Shown here in pieces: positions 33,661-43,758 of a DNA stretch of 64,000 bases. The translations under genes were made by a program, and so were the position numbers. The stretch's first letter is position 1. Each line of letters begins with the position of its first letter. This DNA is from Atriophallophorus winterbourni (Eukaryota > Platyhelminthes > Trematoda > Plagiorchiida > Microphallidae). The stretch lies in NCBI GenBank assembly GCA_013407085.1, contig JACCGJ010015181.1, positions 82,116 through 146,115 of the forward strand, read 5' to 3'. The notes below the pieces were generated by a model. It saw only the letters and a program-made list of their open reading frames with translations, searched no databases and was not told the DNA's origin.

Positions 33661-33800
33661 TCAATCCAAATTCAAATTCAAATTCAAAGATTTATGGTTA
33701 AAAAAGTCAATACATTACAACACCACAGGATGACGGTATGAATAAAAACAGGAAAAAATACAATCCAGTTCACAGTATACAGCTGAGGCGTTGAAGTCGT
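33661..33800 (-). mobile_element. CR1 3'-tail fragment between ORF1 and ORF2
   Basis: A second CR1 3' end lies inside this element: (TTCAAA)3 at 33,671-33,688, then ATTTATGGTTAAAA and CAACACCACAGGATGA, the 3' signature of the CR1 at 24.67 kb. The nested CR1 at 27.8 kb has only about 20 bp between ORF1 and ORF2, so the extra 120-140 bp here is best read as a very short 5'-truncated insertion. Confidence 0.55.
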
Positions 33801-33802
33801 TT

Positions 33803-35148
33803 CTACTTTTCCGACTCGGCATGAGTCGGACACAGATAGTTTTTTGGGGAGCTAATTGAAATGACTTGACTTGGGCATGTGAGTAGTATACTGTCTGCAA
33901 GATCTAGTTTATTTGTTTTCGGAGTACTCATTCTGACACCACTTGGTAGCTTGCGACTGTTTTGAGTCCATTGTGCTCGAATTAAATCAGCCATATTGCT
34001 AGTCAGGAAGGTGATTTTAAGCGGTCGGGGTCCATCCCCTTTGTATTGGATGGACTTGGGTATCCTGAACGTATCTATTGCGACAGTTTCGTTTACATCG
34101 ATAGTTTCGGATATAAACTTCCATTGTTGTCTATCGTGTTTTTCTGTTTGATTAGGTGCTAGATTTTCAGCACACTCAGGAACACCAAGCAGTACTAAAC
34201 TTCTTAAACTTCTTGCTGATGCCGGATCGGAGGCTTTTGATTTTCGTTCCCACCATGGGAGATCAGCGAAAATACGGATTTTTGAGCCAGCAACACTCCT
34301 TAATAAGTATGAGTCTAATAGTATGTTTTCCAGGTCGTTTTCGTTCTCCAATATCACCTTGAGTAATCTCGGATCACCCTATGGGGTGATTTCGGGTGTC
34401 GACTTAAACGAACTATAGCTGAGGGTTTAATGGGAACCAGGTTCATCATGTCACAGAGTCTGCTCCATTCGGCTAAATCGTGCTTTTTCCTGTCGTCGAA
34501 CAGTGCATCATTTGTTTCAGGAACGTTAGTGCAAATTACGCTGAGACTATGGGTCTTCTTCATTAAACCACCAGCAGGTTGCACCGGTGCTGGTCGATGA
34601 GGTGTCTCACTGTTGACTGTATTCGTTTTCCTCTTCACATTCACAGCAGATGCTGTCTTACGCGACTTAGTAACGAAATCATCTCTATGGCTCCTTTGTT
34701 GTCGCATTGGATCACCACTAATCACCGAAGATGCACCACTAACCAAAGTTGACTTTGGTGGTGTTTTATCGGCGTTTGCTCTATCGATGATTTCCTCTAC
34801 GGGCGATGATACATGAAAAACCTGTTCATTCGCGATTATAGCAATTTCAACTAGCTGTAGACTTTGCTCTAGAGCAGACATTCGTTTTTCGGTTTTGTCT
34901 TCAAAGTCTATAGATTTCTCTAAATCGAGAGCTGATATTGTCCTACAAACGGTGTCTGTAGTGTTGTGGCGAACGCCTTCATTCGATTGTCTACAGTTAA
35001 TACAAACAAAACAAACAGATGGATGTTTCTCGTCGTTCACAAGACGCACACAGTCATCAGTCAAATTGTTCTCACATGACGCGTGTTGACGGAACCCGCA
35101 AAAAGTACATTTAACTGAAACGCTATCAACGCTTACCGGGTTAGACAT
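33803..35148 (-). pseudogene. CR1 ORF1, zinc-finger protein with one frameshift
   Basis: The first frame (35,148-34,354, 264 codons) starts with a PHD-like finger (CTFCGFRQHASC ... CFVCINC, residues 14-53). A stretch with coiled-coil potential follows, then a Ser/Lys-rich linker and LSVICTNVPETNDALFDD. A one-base shift at about 34,355 leads into 34,357-33,803 with LENILLDSYLL, DLPWWERK, LVLLGVPE and PLKITFLTSNMADLIRAQW, an RRM-like region, ending HAESEK. The order finger, coiled coil, RRM-like domain fits CR1 ORF1 proteins that chaperone the RNA. Confidence 0.75.
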
Positions 35149-35640
35149 GTGATGCAGAGGTCACACGGATCCCGTGTCGCGGTCACAGCAAGATCGATCG
35201 ATTTGTTTGTTTGGGCGGTGGACCTCGTTACACGTTCGCACATGTTCGTGGGCTGCGCAGGGCTTGCCGGTTGATCGATAACTGGTGTTTTGCGAGTTGA
35301 GTGAGCTGCCAGTGGTTGCTGGCGTGGTTTCGGCATTGAACAAGTAATCCGCAATAACTCGGTGATTACAGAAGATAGAATATGGAGCAAGGTGTCAAAA
35401 CCTGTAGCTCAATGTGATGTTTCTAATGATAGCAAAATCCACAGTGTAACTTGTTCTGCGAGAATCTTTGTACGCGTGAACAAATTGGCCTTTTCCGTCA
35501 AAACTGGTAAGTTTGCTATAGTATGAAATCCGATAGGCGTCGTCGAGTGGTAGACAGAATACGTTAAACGGTATAAATCCGAGCAGATGCAACGAAGATA
35601 CGGACAAAAATGTCAGAGCAACGAAAAATGCGACCGCACG
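35149..35640 (-). other. CR1 5' untranslated region
   Basis: This segment upstream of ORF1 aligns with 54,480-55,040 (shared words include AAACTGGTAAGTTTGCTAT-like and GTCAGAGCAA...GACCGCAC). It probably holds the internal promoter of the element. The 85-codon frame at 35,390-35,133 is in this leader and has no domain. Confidence 0.5.
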
Positions 35641-36363
35641 CGGAATGAACGACTGTTAAGAATAGCATGTAATGTCAAACAGTTTACAACCGAGCTTGCC
35701 GCTTGTAAGGCAGTAAGAGTACGCAGGAACGAGATAAAACGAATTGTTTTTCTAAACATTAACAACGATTTATAATATCGAACAAAGTAATGTGTAACAT
35801 TCGAACATTCACTAAAGTCCAAACGTTGTGGTCACATATGTATAGAAACACTTGTCGGGCGCGTCAATGTGGTTCGTTCCAACATCATGCATGATTTAGT
35901 GTTAACGAAACAGAGAAGGATTGATGCTCTTATAAATAGTGTAAATTTGACGAGGCTACTTCATGGTATTTGAATATTATCAGGGTTAAGAGTGTATAAA
36001 TTTGAACAACTTCGCTCACCAGCAAACTGCACAGTCATGAAACATTTCAAAACGTATTTGACCAGTCTGTTTTTTCGGCAACTTCGTAAAAACACATCTC
36101 AGCGGTGACATTCTGCTCCTTCCATGTGGACGTTGTATGGATCTGGATTATTCTGATGATATTGCTTTTGGTGAATGATGACCCATTTGTCAAACTGCCC
36201 TTGGGCATGATGGATATGGAGTCATCTATGACTGGGATAATTTTATACAACGAGCAACTGTAAAGTGCTTTTCAGGAATGAGAAGGTGAACAACCAAATA
36301 GATGGTCGATCCTATCCTTTCTGGTGTTCGGATAGAGAATGAATTTGGATATACTAGAATCAA
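35641..36363. other. No gene seen
   Basis: Sequence between the CR1 5' end and an RTE-like scrap. Short frames only; nothing recognised. Confidence 0.35.
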
Positions 36364-36499
36364 TTGTCCCTGAAAGAGATGTCACTAAAGCTTAAGTTGA
36401 AGGGGAAGAATCATTTCCACTTCGATAATGACAGTGCTGCTCCAGGAGAGGGAATATTGAACGGTTCGTTCGAAATATACTTTGAAGCTGGTGGTGTTT

Positions 36500-36790
36500 G
36501 GGTAAAAGTTGCTAACGACAACTGTCTTGCAACTCTGCGGTGGGGCGCTGCGACTTAGGGGGCAACGTCACTAGCCTTCAAACAGTCATTATTCGATGTT
36601 GTCGCCGCTGGTTAGGACACGTGCTGAACATGAATCCCGAAAGGTTACCATGGTGTGAGAGAGTGAGAGCTTGATTGGCTCGGCACATTGGCAACGATAG
36701 CAGTTAACCGACATCAATGGGAAGACTGCATCGTGTCGATTTCTCAGACACCAACTTTTGCTCCGATCACAAACTAATCAAGAACGAAAG
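36500..36790 (+). pseudogene. RTE-like RT C-terminal scrap
   Basis: The plus strand encodes CRRWLGHVLNMNPERLPWCERV near 36,605-36,670 and a WGAAT block before it, in the manner of the C-terminal region of RTE/R2-like RTs (compare LQWFGHVLRK at 8.03 kb). A downstream segment HIGNDS..PTSMGRLHRVDFSD keeps partial similarity. Heavily decayed. Confidence 0.4.
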
Positions 36791-36837
36791 CAAAAATTAA
36801 AGAATGGAAAATATATTATTAGTTTTTGTAATGTGGT

Positions 36838-36935
36838 GCTCATATCACCAGCCCTAACATACCAATACCGGTTTCTGGCTGTTTAGCGTGATCTAGCGGA
36901 GACAGTATTAATAGGTTCAGTGATCCATGAGCCTT
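36838..36935 (-). repeat. Single degenerate 240-bp-family hammerhead repeat
   Basis: On the minus strand CACTGAACCTATTAATACTG, CTAAACAGCCAGAAACCGGT and GATATGAGCACCACA appear in the same order and spacing as in the 240-bp array monomers. The ribozyme core is eroded (CTAGATCA). It shows the family is dispersed in both orientations. Confidence 0.55.
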
Positions 36936-36939
36936 ATTA

Positions 36940-38010
36940 GTTGTTGTTCAGATGGGTTTTCAGAGAAATATTTCCTATTTATTGACTACTCATAATTAAC
37001 GTTTTGCATCGGATTTCAACTGAATGACAATCCAAACGGATCGTGGACTTGAATATCGGTCTCATTATTGCTCATCAGCAGTGCATATCCATGACTGGAT
37101 CCAAGTTTTAGCACGGGCCCGCTTTGATGTTGAGGCGATGCGTTAACCGATAAGCCAATCTGTTCATTAGCTAGGCTGGACTTATCACACATTAATCGTA
37201 GTATACAGTGTTTTCTTTGGATGGACTTTTCTTTGAAATCCAGGGCAAAAAACAGTAGTGATATGAAAATAACATCTCCGAATGCAAATTTAGGAGCTGT
37301 GACGAGTTCGCTTTAGGTTCGTCGGATCGAGAAAATTCGTGCATTTTTGGGAAGACATAACGAATAACTAATCGGTTAGGCGACCGTGCACAGTTACCGG
37401 TTAACCTCCTGAATACCGCCCGCTTCCAATGCTTGTTTAGACGGATTTGCTTCTGTTTATTTACGATGTTTCTAGCCTAAATTAACGGACTGATTGCATG
37501 AGCGTTTGGCGCATCGTTAGACTATATACGGTAACCTGTTTCCTTACTAGGAAACATACGCTTCTAGCATTTTCGCCCAAACGAGTGACAAAGATTGTAA
37601 ACAAACTTTGAATTTGAAATTTTGCATACTATTGGTGAGTTTCCTTGGCAATAATCCGGCTAAAACCGTAAAAGATGGCTATTTACGACAAAATTCTCAA
37701 TTCAAATATTGTTGATATTCCTTCAGTGAACATCGGGCGAAAATGCACTTGAACGTTTTTGGATTAATTTTAAAACAATACGGGGAATATTTTTTTAAAG
37801 AAAGCTATGCAGGTTGTTTATGTTTATTTATAATAATTGATCATTTCAATGATGATCTTATTTGGGGAACATTTAGCAGATCGTGCGCTGTCTTGAAAAA
37901 CGGGGCCGAAATTATTAAAATCCACGATATAAACGACCATTACACCACCATTCTCTTATGTTCACTTACGTCGTGTCGCTCACACTGGCGCCATACCACC
38001 TCCACCCCAC

Positions 38011-38044
<34 letters not shown>

Positions 38045-38151
38045 TTACTTTGTGTGAATCAAATCTACGGTCACCACTACTGTTGCACTCGGTAATTTGC
38101 ATCCAATACATTGCGATACGTTCCCACGCCAAACTCGCAAATTTCATCTCT
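36940..38151. other. No gene seen
   Basis: AT-rich, with a 104-codon plus frame at 37,743-38,057 that runs into a TA microsatellite and has no domain. Nothing else recognised. Confidence 0.35.
38014..38042. repeat. (TA)n microsatellite
   Basis: Twenty-nine bases of TA dinucleotide repeat. Confidence 0.95.
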
Positions 38152-38155
38152 TAAC

Positions 38156-38732
38156 CCTTTCAGGACGGATATAACCTTTTGGATACATGAAATTCGCAAG
38201 TCATTTTAAGCTAATTCCTACTGTTTTTTCCGAATTTTTTTGCACGGCGGCATACAGAATTTTGTCAACTGCAGGGTGGTTTTCTTCTTTGTTCGCAATT
38301 ATTATTGACTTGTCCACAGTGAAAGAGAAATTATGTGCTGGTACGGGTTTCGAACGTATCCTCACAATTCGCAGTTTTGTGAGCCGAATAAAAATCGTGT
38401 GAAAGTCTCAGTTATTATAAATTTTGTTCCAGTATAAACTTAGTGATGCCTACAAAGACATTATGTAAAAAAATTTGAATAAATCAGAAAATCTTCGAAA
38501 TGCGTTGCGTTTAAATAGATGTAACCTTTATGTTACATCCGGCAGAAGTCACCAAAATCGTACACTGGTTACCTATGGCGGATGTAACCAATTGGTTACA
38601 TTTTGTTATTTTTTAAATTATATGAATATGACAAACGTTTTATATTATTTGTCTTATTTCACCCCTGGGCAACTCGTTTCCGAAGTAAAAATATTTTATT
38701 TCGGTTTAGAAAATAATTCACGCATGAAAGGG
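38156..38732. mobile_element. piggyBac-type MITE
   Basis: TTAA at 38,152-38,155 and 38,733-38,736 flank a 577-bp non-coding segment whose ends are inverted: CCCTTTCAGGACG on the left and the complement of CCCTTTCATGCGTG on the right. Inside lie repeated GGATGTAACC / GGTTACAT words near the right end. TTAA targets with CCCTTT ends define piggyBac-family elements; the lack of a transposase makes it non-autonomous. The termini differ from the 2.5-kb piggyBac (CCCTTTAGC), so it is a separate family. Confidence 0.75.
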
Positions 38733-39190
38733 TTAACTGTTAATCGATCTATACGAGCCTATGTGTTCCCATGGAAGCTATCAAAGCCCACATTCAACGA
38801 TCAGACGACCTTGACCTCGACGGCTATCTGATGTCAAGACCTAAGAAAACTACGCATGATTTGTTCCAAATTGGTAAAATTGGTGTAGGTCTGAAATTGA
38901 AGGTAGTCATGTGTTATATTTGCTCTACTATGATCCACACTAATTGCGAAAATGTTTTAACTAAAGAGGCAGTAGTCTTTATTAATAATGCTGAAATTCC
39001 AGGTGTCTGTTATGTGTGCAGAGTCTGTAGAAAAAAGTCATTAAACGTCGCCGAGACCAATGTATCACAATCAGGAAACCTAGAAGATCGTATAAATACT
39101 TAGACAACTGTTCTCAAAAACTAGAGGAAACATTGATTTCGATAGTAACTACCCACTGTTTCAAGCGCATGTGAATACAGATCCTACTGT

Positions 39191-39231
39191 CCCTACCGGA
39201 TGAGTGCAAACCGCACGAAACCGGTTGTCGA
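39191..39231 (+). ncRNA. Degenerate hammerhead ribozyme (CCGGTT)
   Basis: Stem II is perfect (GTGC/GCAC, AAACC loop) and GAAA is at 39,217-39,220, but the core reads CGGATGA instead of CTGATGA and the cleavage triplet is GTT. Predicted inactive because of the core change. Confidence 0.5.
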
Positions 39232-39252
39232 GTGTGTGTGTGTGTGTGTGTG
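39232..39252. repeat. (GT)n microsatellite
   Basis: About ten GT units within the hammerhead insertion, apparently expanded from the GTGTGTG normally found there. Confidence 0.9.
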
Positions 39253-40415
39253 ATAGATATGAATGCAAATGAGCTTTACTTAGAGTACTGTTATCCAACA
39301 TTCCAGGATACATTGATTTCGTTACTAATTGCTGACAATAACTCAGTGAAAAATGAAACCAACCCAAACCCAAAGCAACATCCCGTACCCCCACAGGATG
39401 CTCCGTTGCTCAAAGAGAATTTGCGGGAGGCTGAACAGTTTAGTGATGCAAAAGCTAGGATAGACTCAGTTGTTAGTCTGCTTATAAAGTCGAATGGGCG
39501 TCTACTGACTGTCCATCAGCAGAAATGCTCTATTTCTAAAACTAATAATGAAACAAAAACAAATTTGATTAATCGCAGTGTAATCTACACTAATGTGTCT
39601 GAGACATCCGGGACACTTTTCTGAAGTAGAAGAACCCACGACATTGAACAATCGTACCAGCTGTGCTCAGTGATGGTTATGAGCTCGATACAGCCTGATT
39701 CAAAAACCCGCATAAGTCAGCAAGCCCAATTCTCCTCATCTGGATGAATCGCGTTTACTGAGAATTACTCTCAAAAGCCAAAACGAGATAGAAGACATAC
39801 TTCTGAACTTTTACTTGCTCCGTACATGCTCACAGACTAAATGTCGCATACATGCTGATATATCACGGTTGGAGAGAAAAGGAAAATTAAACAATCGGAA
39901 AAAATCTGACAATCGGAGTGATGTTCATTGTTGGTGTTCCCGAACATACTAGCACTGCTTCGGGAAGTGAAATACAGCACCACGATTAAAACAGGTGGCA
40001 TACGTTGCCAACAGCATCAGGTTTCAGGAGACATTTGTGGTGCACAATTTCAGAATACCTCGGTCACCAAACTATAAAGGTGACGGGCCAAAACCTCTGA
40101 AAATAACATTTTTGACCAGAGTTATGATAGAATCAATTACGGCTAACTAGAAAGCAAATCATAGGAATCTCACGAAGGATATCAGAATGAGTGACCCCAG
40201 ACTATCTACGTCGGAACCGCTTAATGAATTACGGCTTCTACAATCAGACAAGACTCCGATTACAAAAACTTTAGCAATCCCCAAAACAACCGATGTCCGA
40301 CTCTCGAAGGGTCGGAGAAATGAAGGAGTATTCAGCTCAATTACTGTATACGAAAACCACAATCGATTGCTTATATACAAACAAGCTGAACTCAAGGATC
40401 TCTGTAACCAGCACA

Positions 40416-40569
40416 TGTAGAAAAGTCAAGATCAGAGCGACAGATGTGTATTCACTAGACGTCAACAAACATATGAATCATCATGGGAATTACAATACAG
40501 AGATAGACACACTGACAGCTACTGCATTCTGATTGGACAATGAGTATTCATGCTGACAGCCACTCGACA
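40416..40569 (-). repeat. 3' LTR of the provirus
   Basis: 154 bp, TGTAGAAAAG at its left edge and CACTCGACA at its right edge in plus sense; matches 51,453-51,606 with four substitutions. Confidence 0.93.
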
Positions 40570-40583
40570 TCCTTCCGTTTTTC
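40570..40583 (-). other. Polypurine tract
   Basis: On the minus strand GAAAAACGGAAGGA lies immediately before the LTR start TGTCGAG. It would prime plus-strand DNA synthesis. Confidence 0.7.
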
Positions 40584-40881
40584 AAATGAACTTACGTACT
40601 GTGCGGTTGCGCAAATTTATTTCGTTTGGTGGCTCTGGATCTCTTTCACACATCTCGTCTGAATCAATGGGTTCTTGCTTTCTCAAATGTAATCTATTTC
40701 TTTTCACAGTTCCGTGTCGTGTATTCACCTCGTAAGATCTTTCACCCGTACGACCACAGACAGATCCAAGATCCCATTTCTCAGCTCCCATGCCGAAGGG
40801 TTGTATCCAAACAGTATCTCCATCAGACAATTCTGGTAGCTCAAGTGCACCCTCATCATATACCTGTTTTTCGCGCTCCAT
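40582..40881 (-). CDS. Gypsy pol C-terminal tail
   Basis: A 99-codon frame with YDEGALELPELSDGDTVWIQP, KWDLGSVCGRTGERSYEVNT and RRN-type RNRLHLRK, the conserved tail after the integrase core in this group of Gypsy elements. It runs into the purine tract, as expected for the end of pol. Confidence 0.75.
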   Translation of the reverse strand: MEREKQVYDEGALELPELSDGDTVWIQPFGMGAEKWDLGSVCGRTGERSYEVNTRHGTVKRNRLHLRKQEPIDSDEMCERDPEPPNEINLRNRTVRKFI

Positions 40882-41068
40882 GCACCGTTTTAATTGCTGA
40901 TTGATGACGTATCATGAAACGACATGTCTGTACAGACGGTTGGTAGGTATCCTCGTTCTTGTGCGTCTACCCATGAGTCTTTGAGCTGAGCTTAATTCTA
41001 TATCGGAGTATTTCTATGTTCCAGAAGCGCTAAATACGGATCTTCTTTAGCCTCCATGCATTTTTTCA

Positions 41069-41421
41069 TTATTTTTTCGCTTCTTTCACTGCCGATTCTG
41101 CTTTACCATTGGATTGGCTATGGTAATGGCTGGACGTTTCATGTTTAAAACGACACTTTTCTGCAAAGTCAGCGAACTGCTTTGCAGAAAACTGTGGATC
41201 TCCATCGAATCTGACACTTTCTGGGATACCATACCTCGCAAATTCAGCTTTCATTTTCGCCACGATTTCTTCAGCTGATGCGGTACTCAATTTCTCTATT
41301 CCGAAAAAAATCGCTGAAATAAACCACCAATAGTAAATAATCTTTTGTCGCATGTGAAAACAGGCCAGCTGCAATATGTTGCCAAGGGCGCTCTGGTATT
41401 TTACGACAAACCATTGGTTTT
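41069..41421 (-). pseudogene. Integrase core remnant (single-copy 3' flank of array)
   Basis: In minus sense SAEEIVAKMKAEFARYGIPESVRFDGDPQFSAKQFADF (second catalytic Asp in DGDPQF) and HETSSHYHSQSNGKAESAVKEAKK (catalytic Glu region) are clear. The first Asp region has been replaced by unrelated-looking sequence around 41,300. A run of nine A residues (minus sense) at about 41,420 has shifted the frame. This marks the native sequence to the left of the array. Confidence 0.8.
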
Positions 41422-42176
41422 TTTTTGGCGGTTCCCGAACTTGTTTCATATTGGGCACTTGGAGACGAAATCCTTCACTTGGCAACTGACGCCTGGCCAA
41501 TATACCGTATCCTTAGCTCTTCTACTGCAACCGTTGATCCCCAAATGAGATCGATGTAACTCCTGTAACATCACCTTTCGGGCTGAACGTGGGATAACCA
41601 GTCGCATGTGTTTAATGGCCTCCACGTTTGCAGGATCTAGCTTGATACCGTCACTTGATAGGACATGACCATGAAATGTTACCTCATTTGTGCAATATTC
41701 AATTTTCGCTTTCTTGAGTTTAATGCCCAGTTCGAGGCATCGTTGAAGAAGTTTGCCTAGGTTCTGATCGTGTTCTGCCTTTGTTCCACCGTAGACTAAA
41801 ACATCATGTGCTATGCAAATTGCACATATAAGGTTTTCTATGGCCTGTAGCAGCCGTTTTTGAAATATCTCGCTAGAAACTTTCAGTCCGAATGGTAAAC
41901 GAAGCCAACAAAACCTTCCAAAGCGGGTTCCGAATGTCGACAAAAAACTGGATTTATCGTCCAAACACACGTGCCTAAATGCTGAAGACAGATCCACTTT
42001 CGTGAAATATCGAGCACCAGACAATCTCGGCAAAGTATCTTCTAACAACGGAAATACTCTCGCTTGAGGGCCATGTTCAAAGCTTTCGGGTCGATACATG
42101 CTCTCATTTCACCTGACTCTTTTGTTACGACGGTAACCTGGCTGACCCACTCAGTAGGTTATTCTACTCTCCTGAT
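41422..42176 (-). pseudogene. Array copy 1: RT joined to integrase end, RNase H deleted
   Basis: The 217-codon minus frame (42,099-41,446) reads RT (LPRLSGARYFTKVDLSSAF, CWLRLPFGLKVSSEIFQ, ICIAHDVLVYG) and then passes straight from NVEAIKHM to RLVIPRSARKVM. Relative to full units 828 bp is missing, a multiple of three, so the frame is kept; GC is shared at the break. A 7-bp loss near 42,050 shifts the RT start. The usual YxDD box reads IAHD. Confidence 0.85.
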
Positions 42177-43758
42177 TTTTTGGAGGTTCCCGAACTTGTT
42201 TCATATTGGGCACTTGGAGACGAAATCCTTCACTTGGCAACTGACGCCTGGCCAATATACCGTATCCTTGGATCTTCTAGTGCAACCGTTGATCCCCAAA
42301 TGTGATCGATGTAACTCCTGTAACATCACCTTTCGGGCTGAACGTGGGATAACCAGTCGCTCGCCCCGAAAGATCAACCCATCTCTAGTTGATAATTCAT
42401 CTGGGATTTTGTAATAAGGTCGAATGAGTTCGTCAACCATCGCGATACTATCTGGCCAGCCACTGATTATCTGTTCCTCGAGCTTTTTCATTTCGTCATC
42501 CTCAGCCATAGTTTGTCGGATTCGTGGCAAACTTGTATCGCTTTCTGCAAGCGTAAAGTGTACTTCTACCAGGTCCAGGTTAGCAGCGGCTACGGATTTC
42601 AGTGGAGCTCTAGATAGTGTGTCCGCAATGGACCATGGTTTTACCCGGCTTGTAAATGATTTCGAAATCGTATTTCTGCCGTCGGACTAGCATTGTCTGT
42701 AGACGACGCGGTGCTTTGTCGAGTGGTTTTTTCACTATTGTGGTCAAAGGCCTATGATCTGTTTGTACTATAGTCTTTCGGCCAAATGTGTAATCATTGA
42801 ATTTTTCTATCGCGAATACGACTGCCAGCAGTACTTTCTCAATCTGTGCATAGCGAGTTTCTTCATCGCTCATCGTTCGACTTCAAAAGTCAATAGGATG
42901 GTCGTTTTGCATAATTACGGCGCCAATACCGTTTGGCTTCTGTCACAATGTATCACCAATTCCAATCGGGGGTCGTAATATCGTAAAACAGGTGCATTGA
43001 ATATGAGTCTTTTGATTTCTTCCCAGGTCTGTATTTGTTGTGTCCCCAGACCGAAGTTGTATCTTTATGTGTCACCCGCATCATAGGTTCCATTATTTGT
43101 GATAGGCAATGCAAAAAACGGCTAAGATAGTTCACCATACCGTTAAAAAGAGCTATACACTTGACATCTGTAGGAGGAGGCATGTGTTTAATGGCCTCCA
43201 CTTTTGCAGGATCTAGCTTGATACCGTCACTTGATAGGACATGACCATGAAATGTTATCTCATTTGTGCAATATTCAATTTCCGCTTCCTTGAGTTTAAT
43301 GTTCAGTTCGAGGCATCGTTGAAGAAGTTTGCCTAGGTTCTCATCGTGTTCTGCCTTTGTTCGACCGTAGAGTAAAACATCATGTGCTATGCAAATTGCA
43401 CATATAAGGTTTTCTATGGCCTGTAGCAGCCGTTTTTGAAATATCTCGCTAGAAACTTTCAGTCCGAATGGAAAACGAAGCCAACAAAACCTTCCAAAGC
43501 GGGTTCCAAATGTCGTCAAAAACTGAATTTATCGTCCAAACACACGTGCCTAAATGCTGAAGACAGATCCACTTTCGTGAAATATCGAGCACCAGACAAT
43601 CTCCGCAAAGTATCTTCTAGCAACAAAAGTCTGAAATACTCTCGCTTGAGGGCCATGTTCAAAGCTTTCGGGTCGATACATGCTCTCATTTCACCTGACG
43701 TTTTTGTTACGACGGTAACCTGGCTGACCCACTCAGTAGGTTATTCTACTCTCCTGAT
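42177..43758 (-). pseudogene. Array copy 2 (type A)
   Basis: RT in 43,519-42,953, RNase H in 42,873-42,610, and the region after it in 42,530-42,201. It has the one-base loss in a C run (about 43,052) that breaks the frame before RNase H, and the type-A residues HRPL and LVRRQKYDFE. The catalytic box is IAHD. The frame ends CPI-stop at the junction. Confidence 0.85.

Larger units (their letters stand above)
30661..35640 (-). mobile_element. Near full-length CR1 LINE (best preserved)
   Basis: About 5 kb on the minus strand with 5' region, ORF1 (35,148-33,803), endonuclease (33,656-32,616), RT (32,380-30,825) and 3' end. The 3' terminus shows three copies of the decamer GTGATTCAAA (30,665-30,694) and the AATGGTCTAAAAAGCA signature. 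The 5' end is placed near CGACCGCACG (about 35,630) by comparison with 29.59 and 55.03 kb. A few frame breaks and an altered endonuclease residue make it inactive. Confidence 0.85.
39151..39309 (+). mobile_element. 159-bp hammerhead-bearing insertion in CR1 ORF1
   Basis: The insert is flanked by ACATTGATTTCG followed by a similar tail (39,130-39,150 and 39,310-39,330; 18 of 21 bases match), a target duplication. The insert has the family landmarks TGTTTCAAGCGCATG, the motif at 39,191-39,231 and ATGCAAATGAGCTTT. A (GT)n run has expanded within it. Confidence 0.7.
38771..40415 (+). mobile_element. CR1 LINE (ORF1 and endonuclease start), split by a provirus
   Basis: Plus-strand ORF1 begins with a Cys finger (CYICSTMIHTNCENV ... 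CYVCRVCRK, 38,900-39,050), interrupted at 39,151 by a small insertion, and continues through INRSVIYTNVSETSGTLF (39,570) and the ORF1 tail to 40,330. The endonuclease start at 40,370-40,415 (...DLCNQH) is cut by the Gypsy LTR. It resumes at 51,612 with DVIAITETWFQP for about 60 bp. The same family as 23,100-24,667. Confidence 0.8.

Noticed and set aside
41440..41450. TGA at the zinc-finger Cys as selenocysteine
   Set aside because: Cys-to-TGA looks tempting, but the gene has many other stops and frameshifts and no SECIS-like element was seen; a plain nonsense mutation is simpler.
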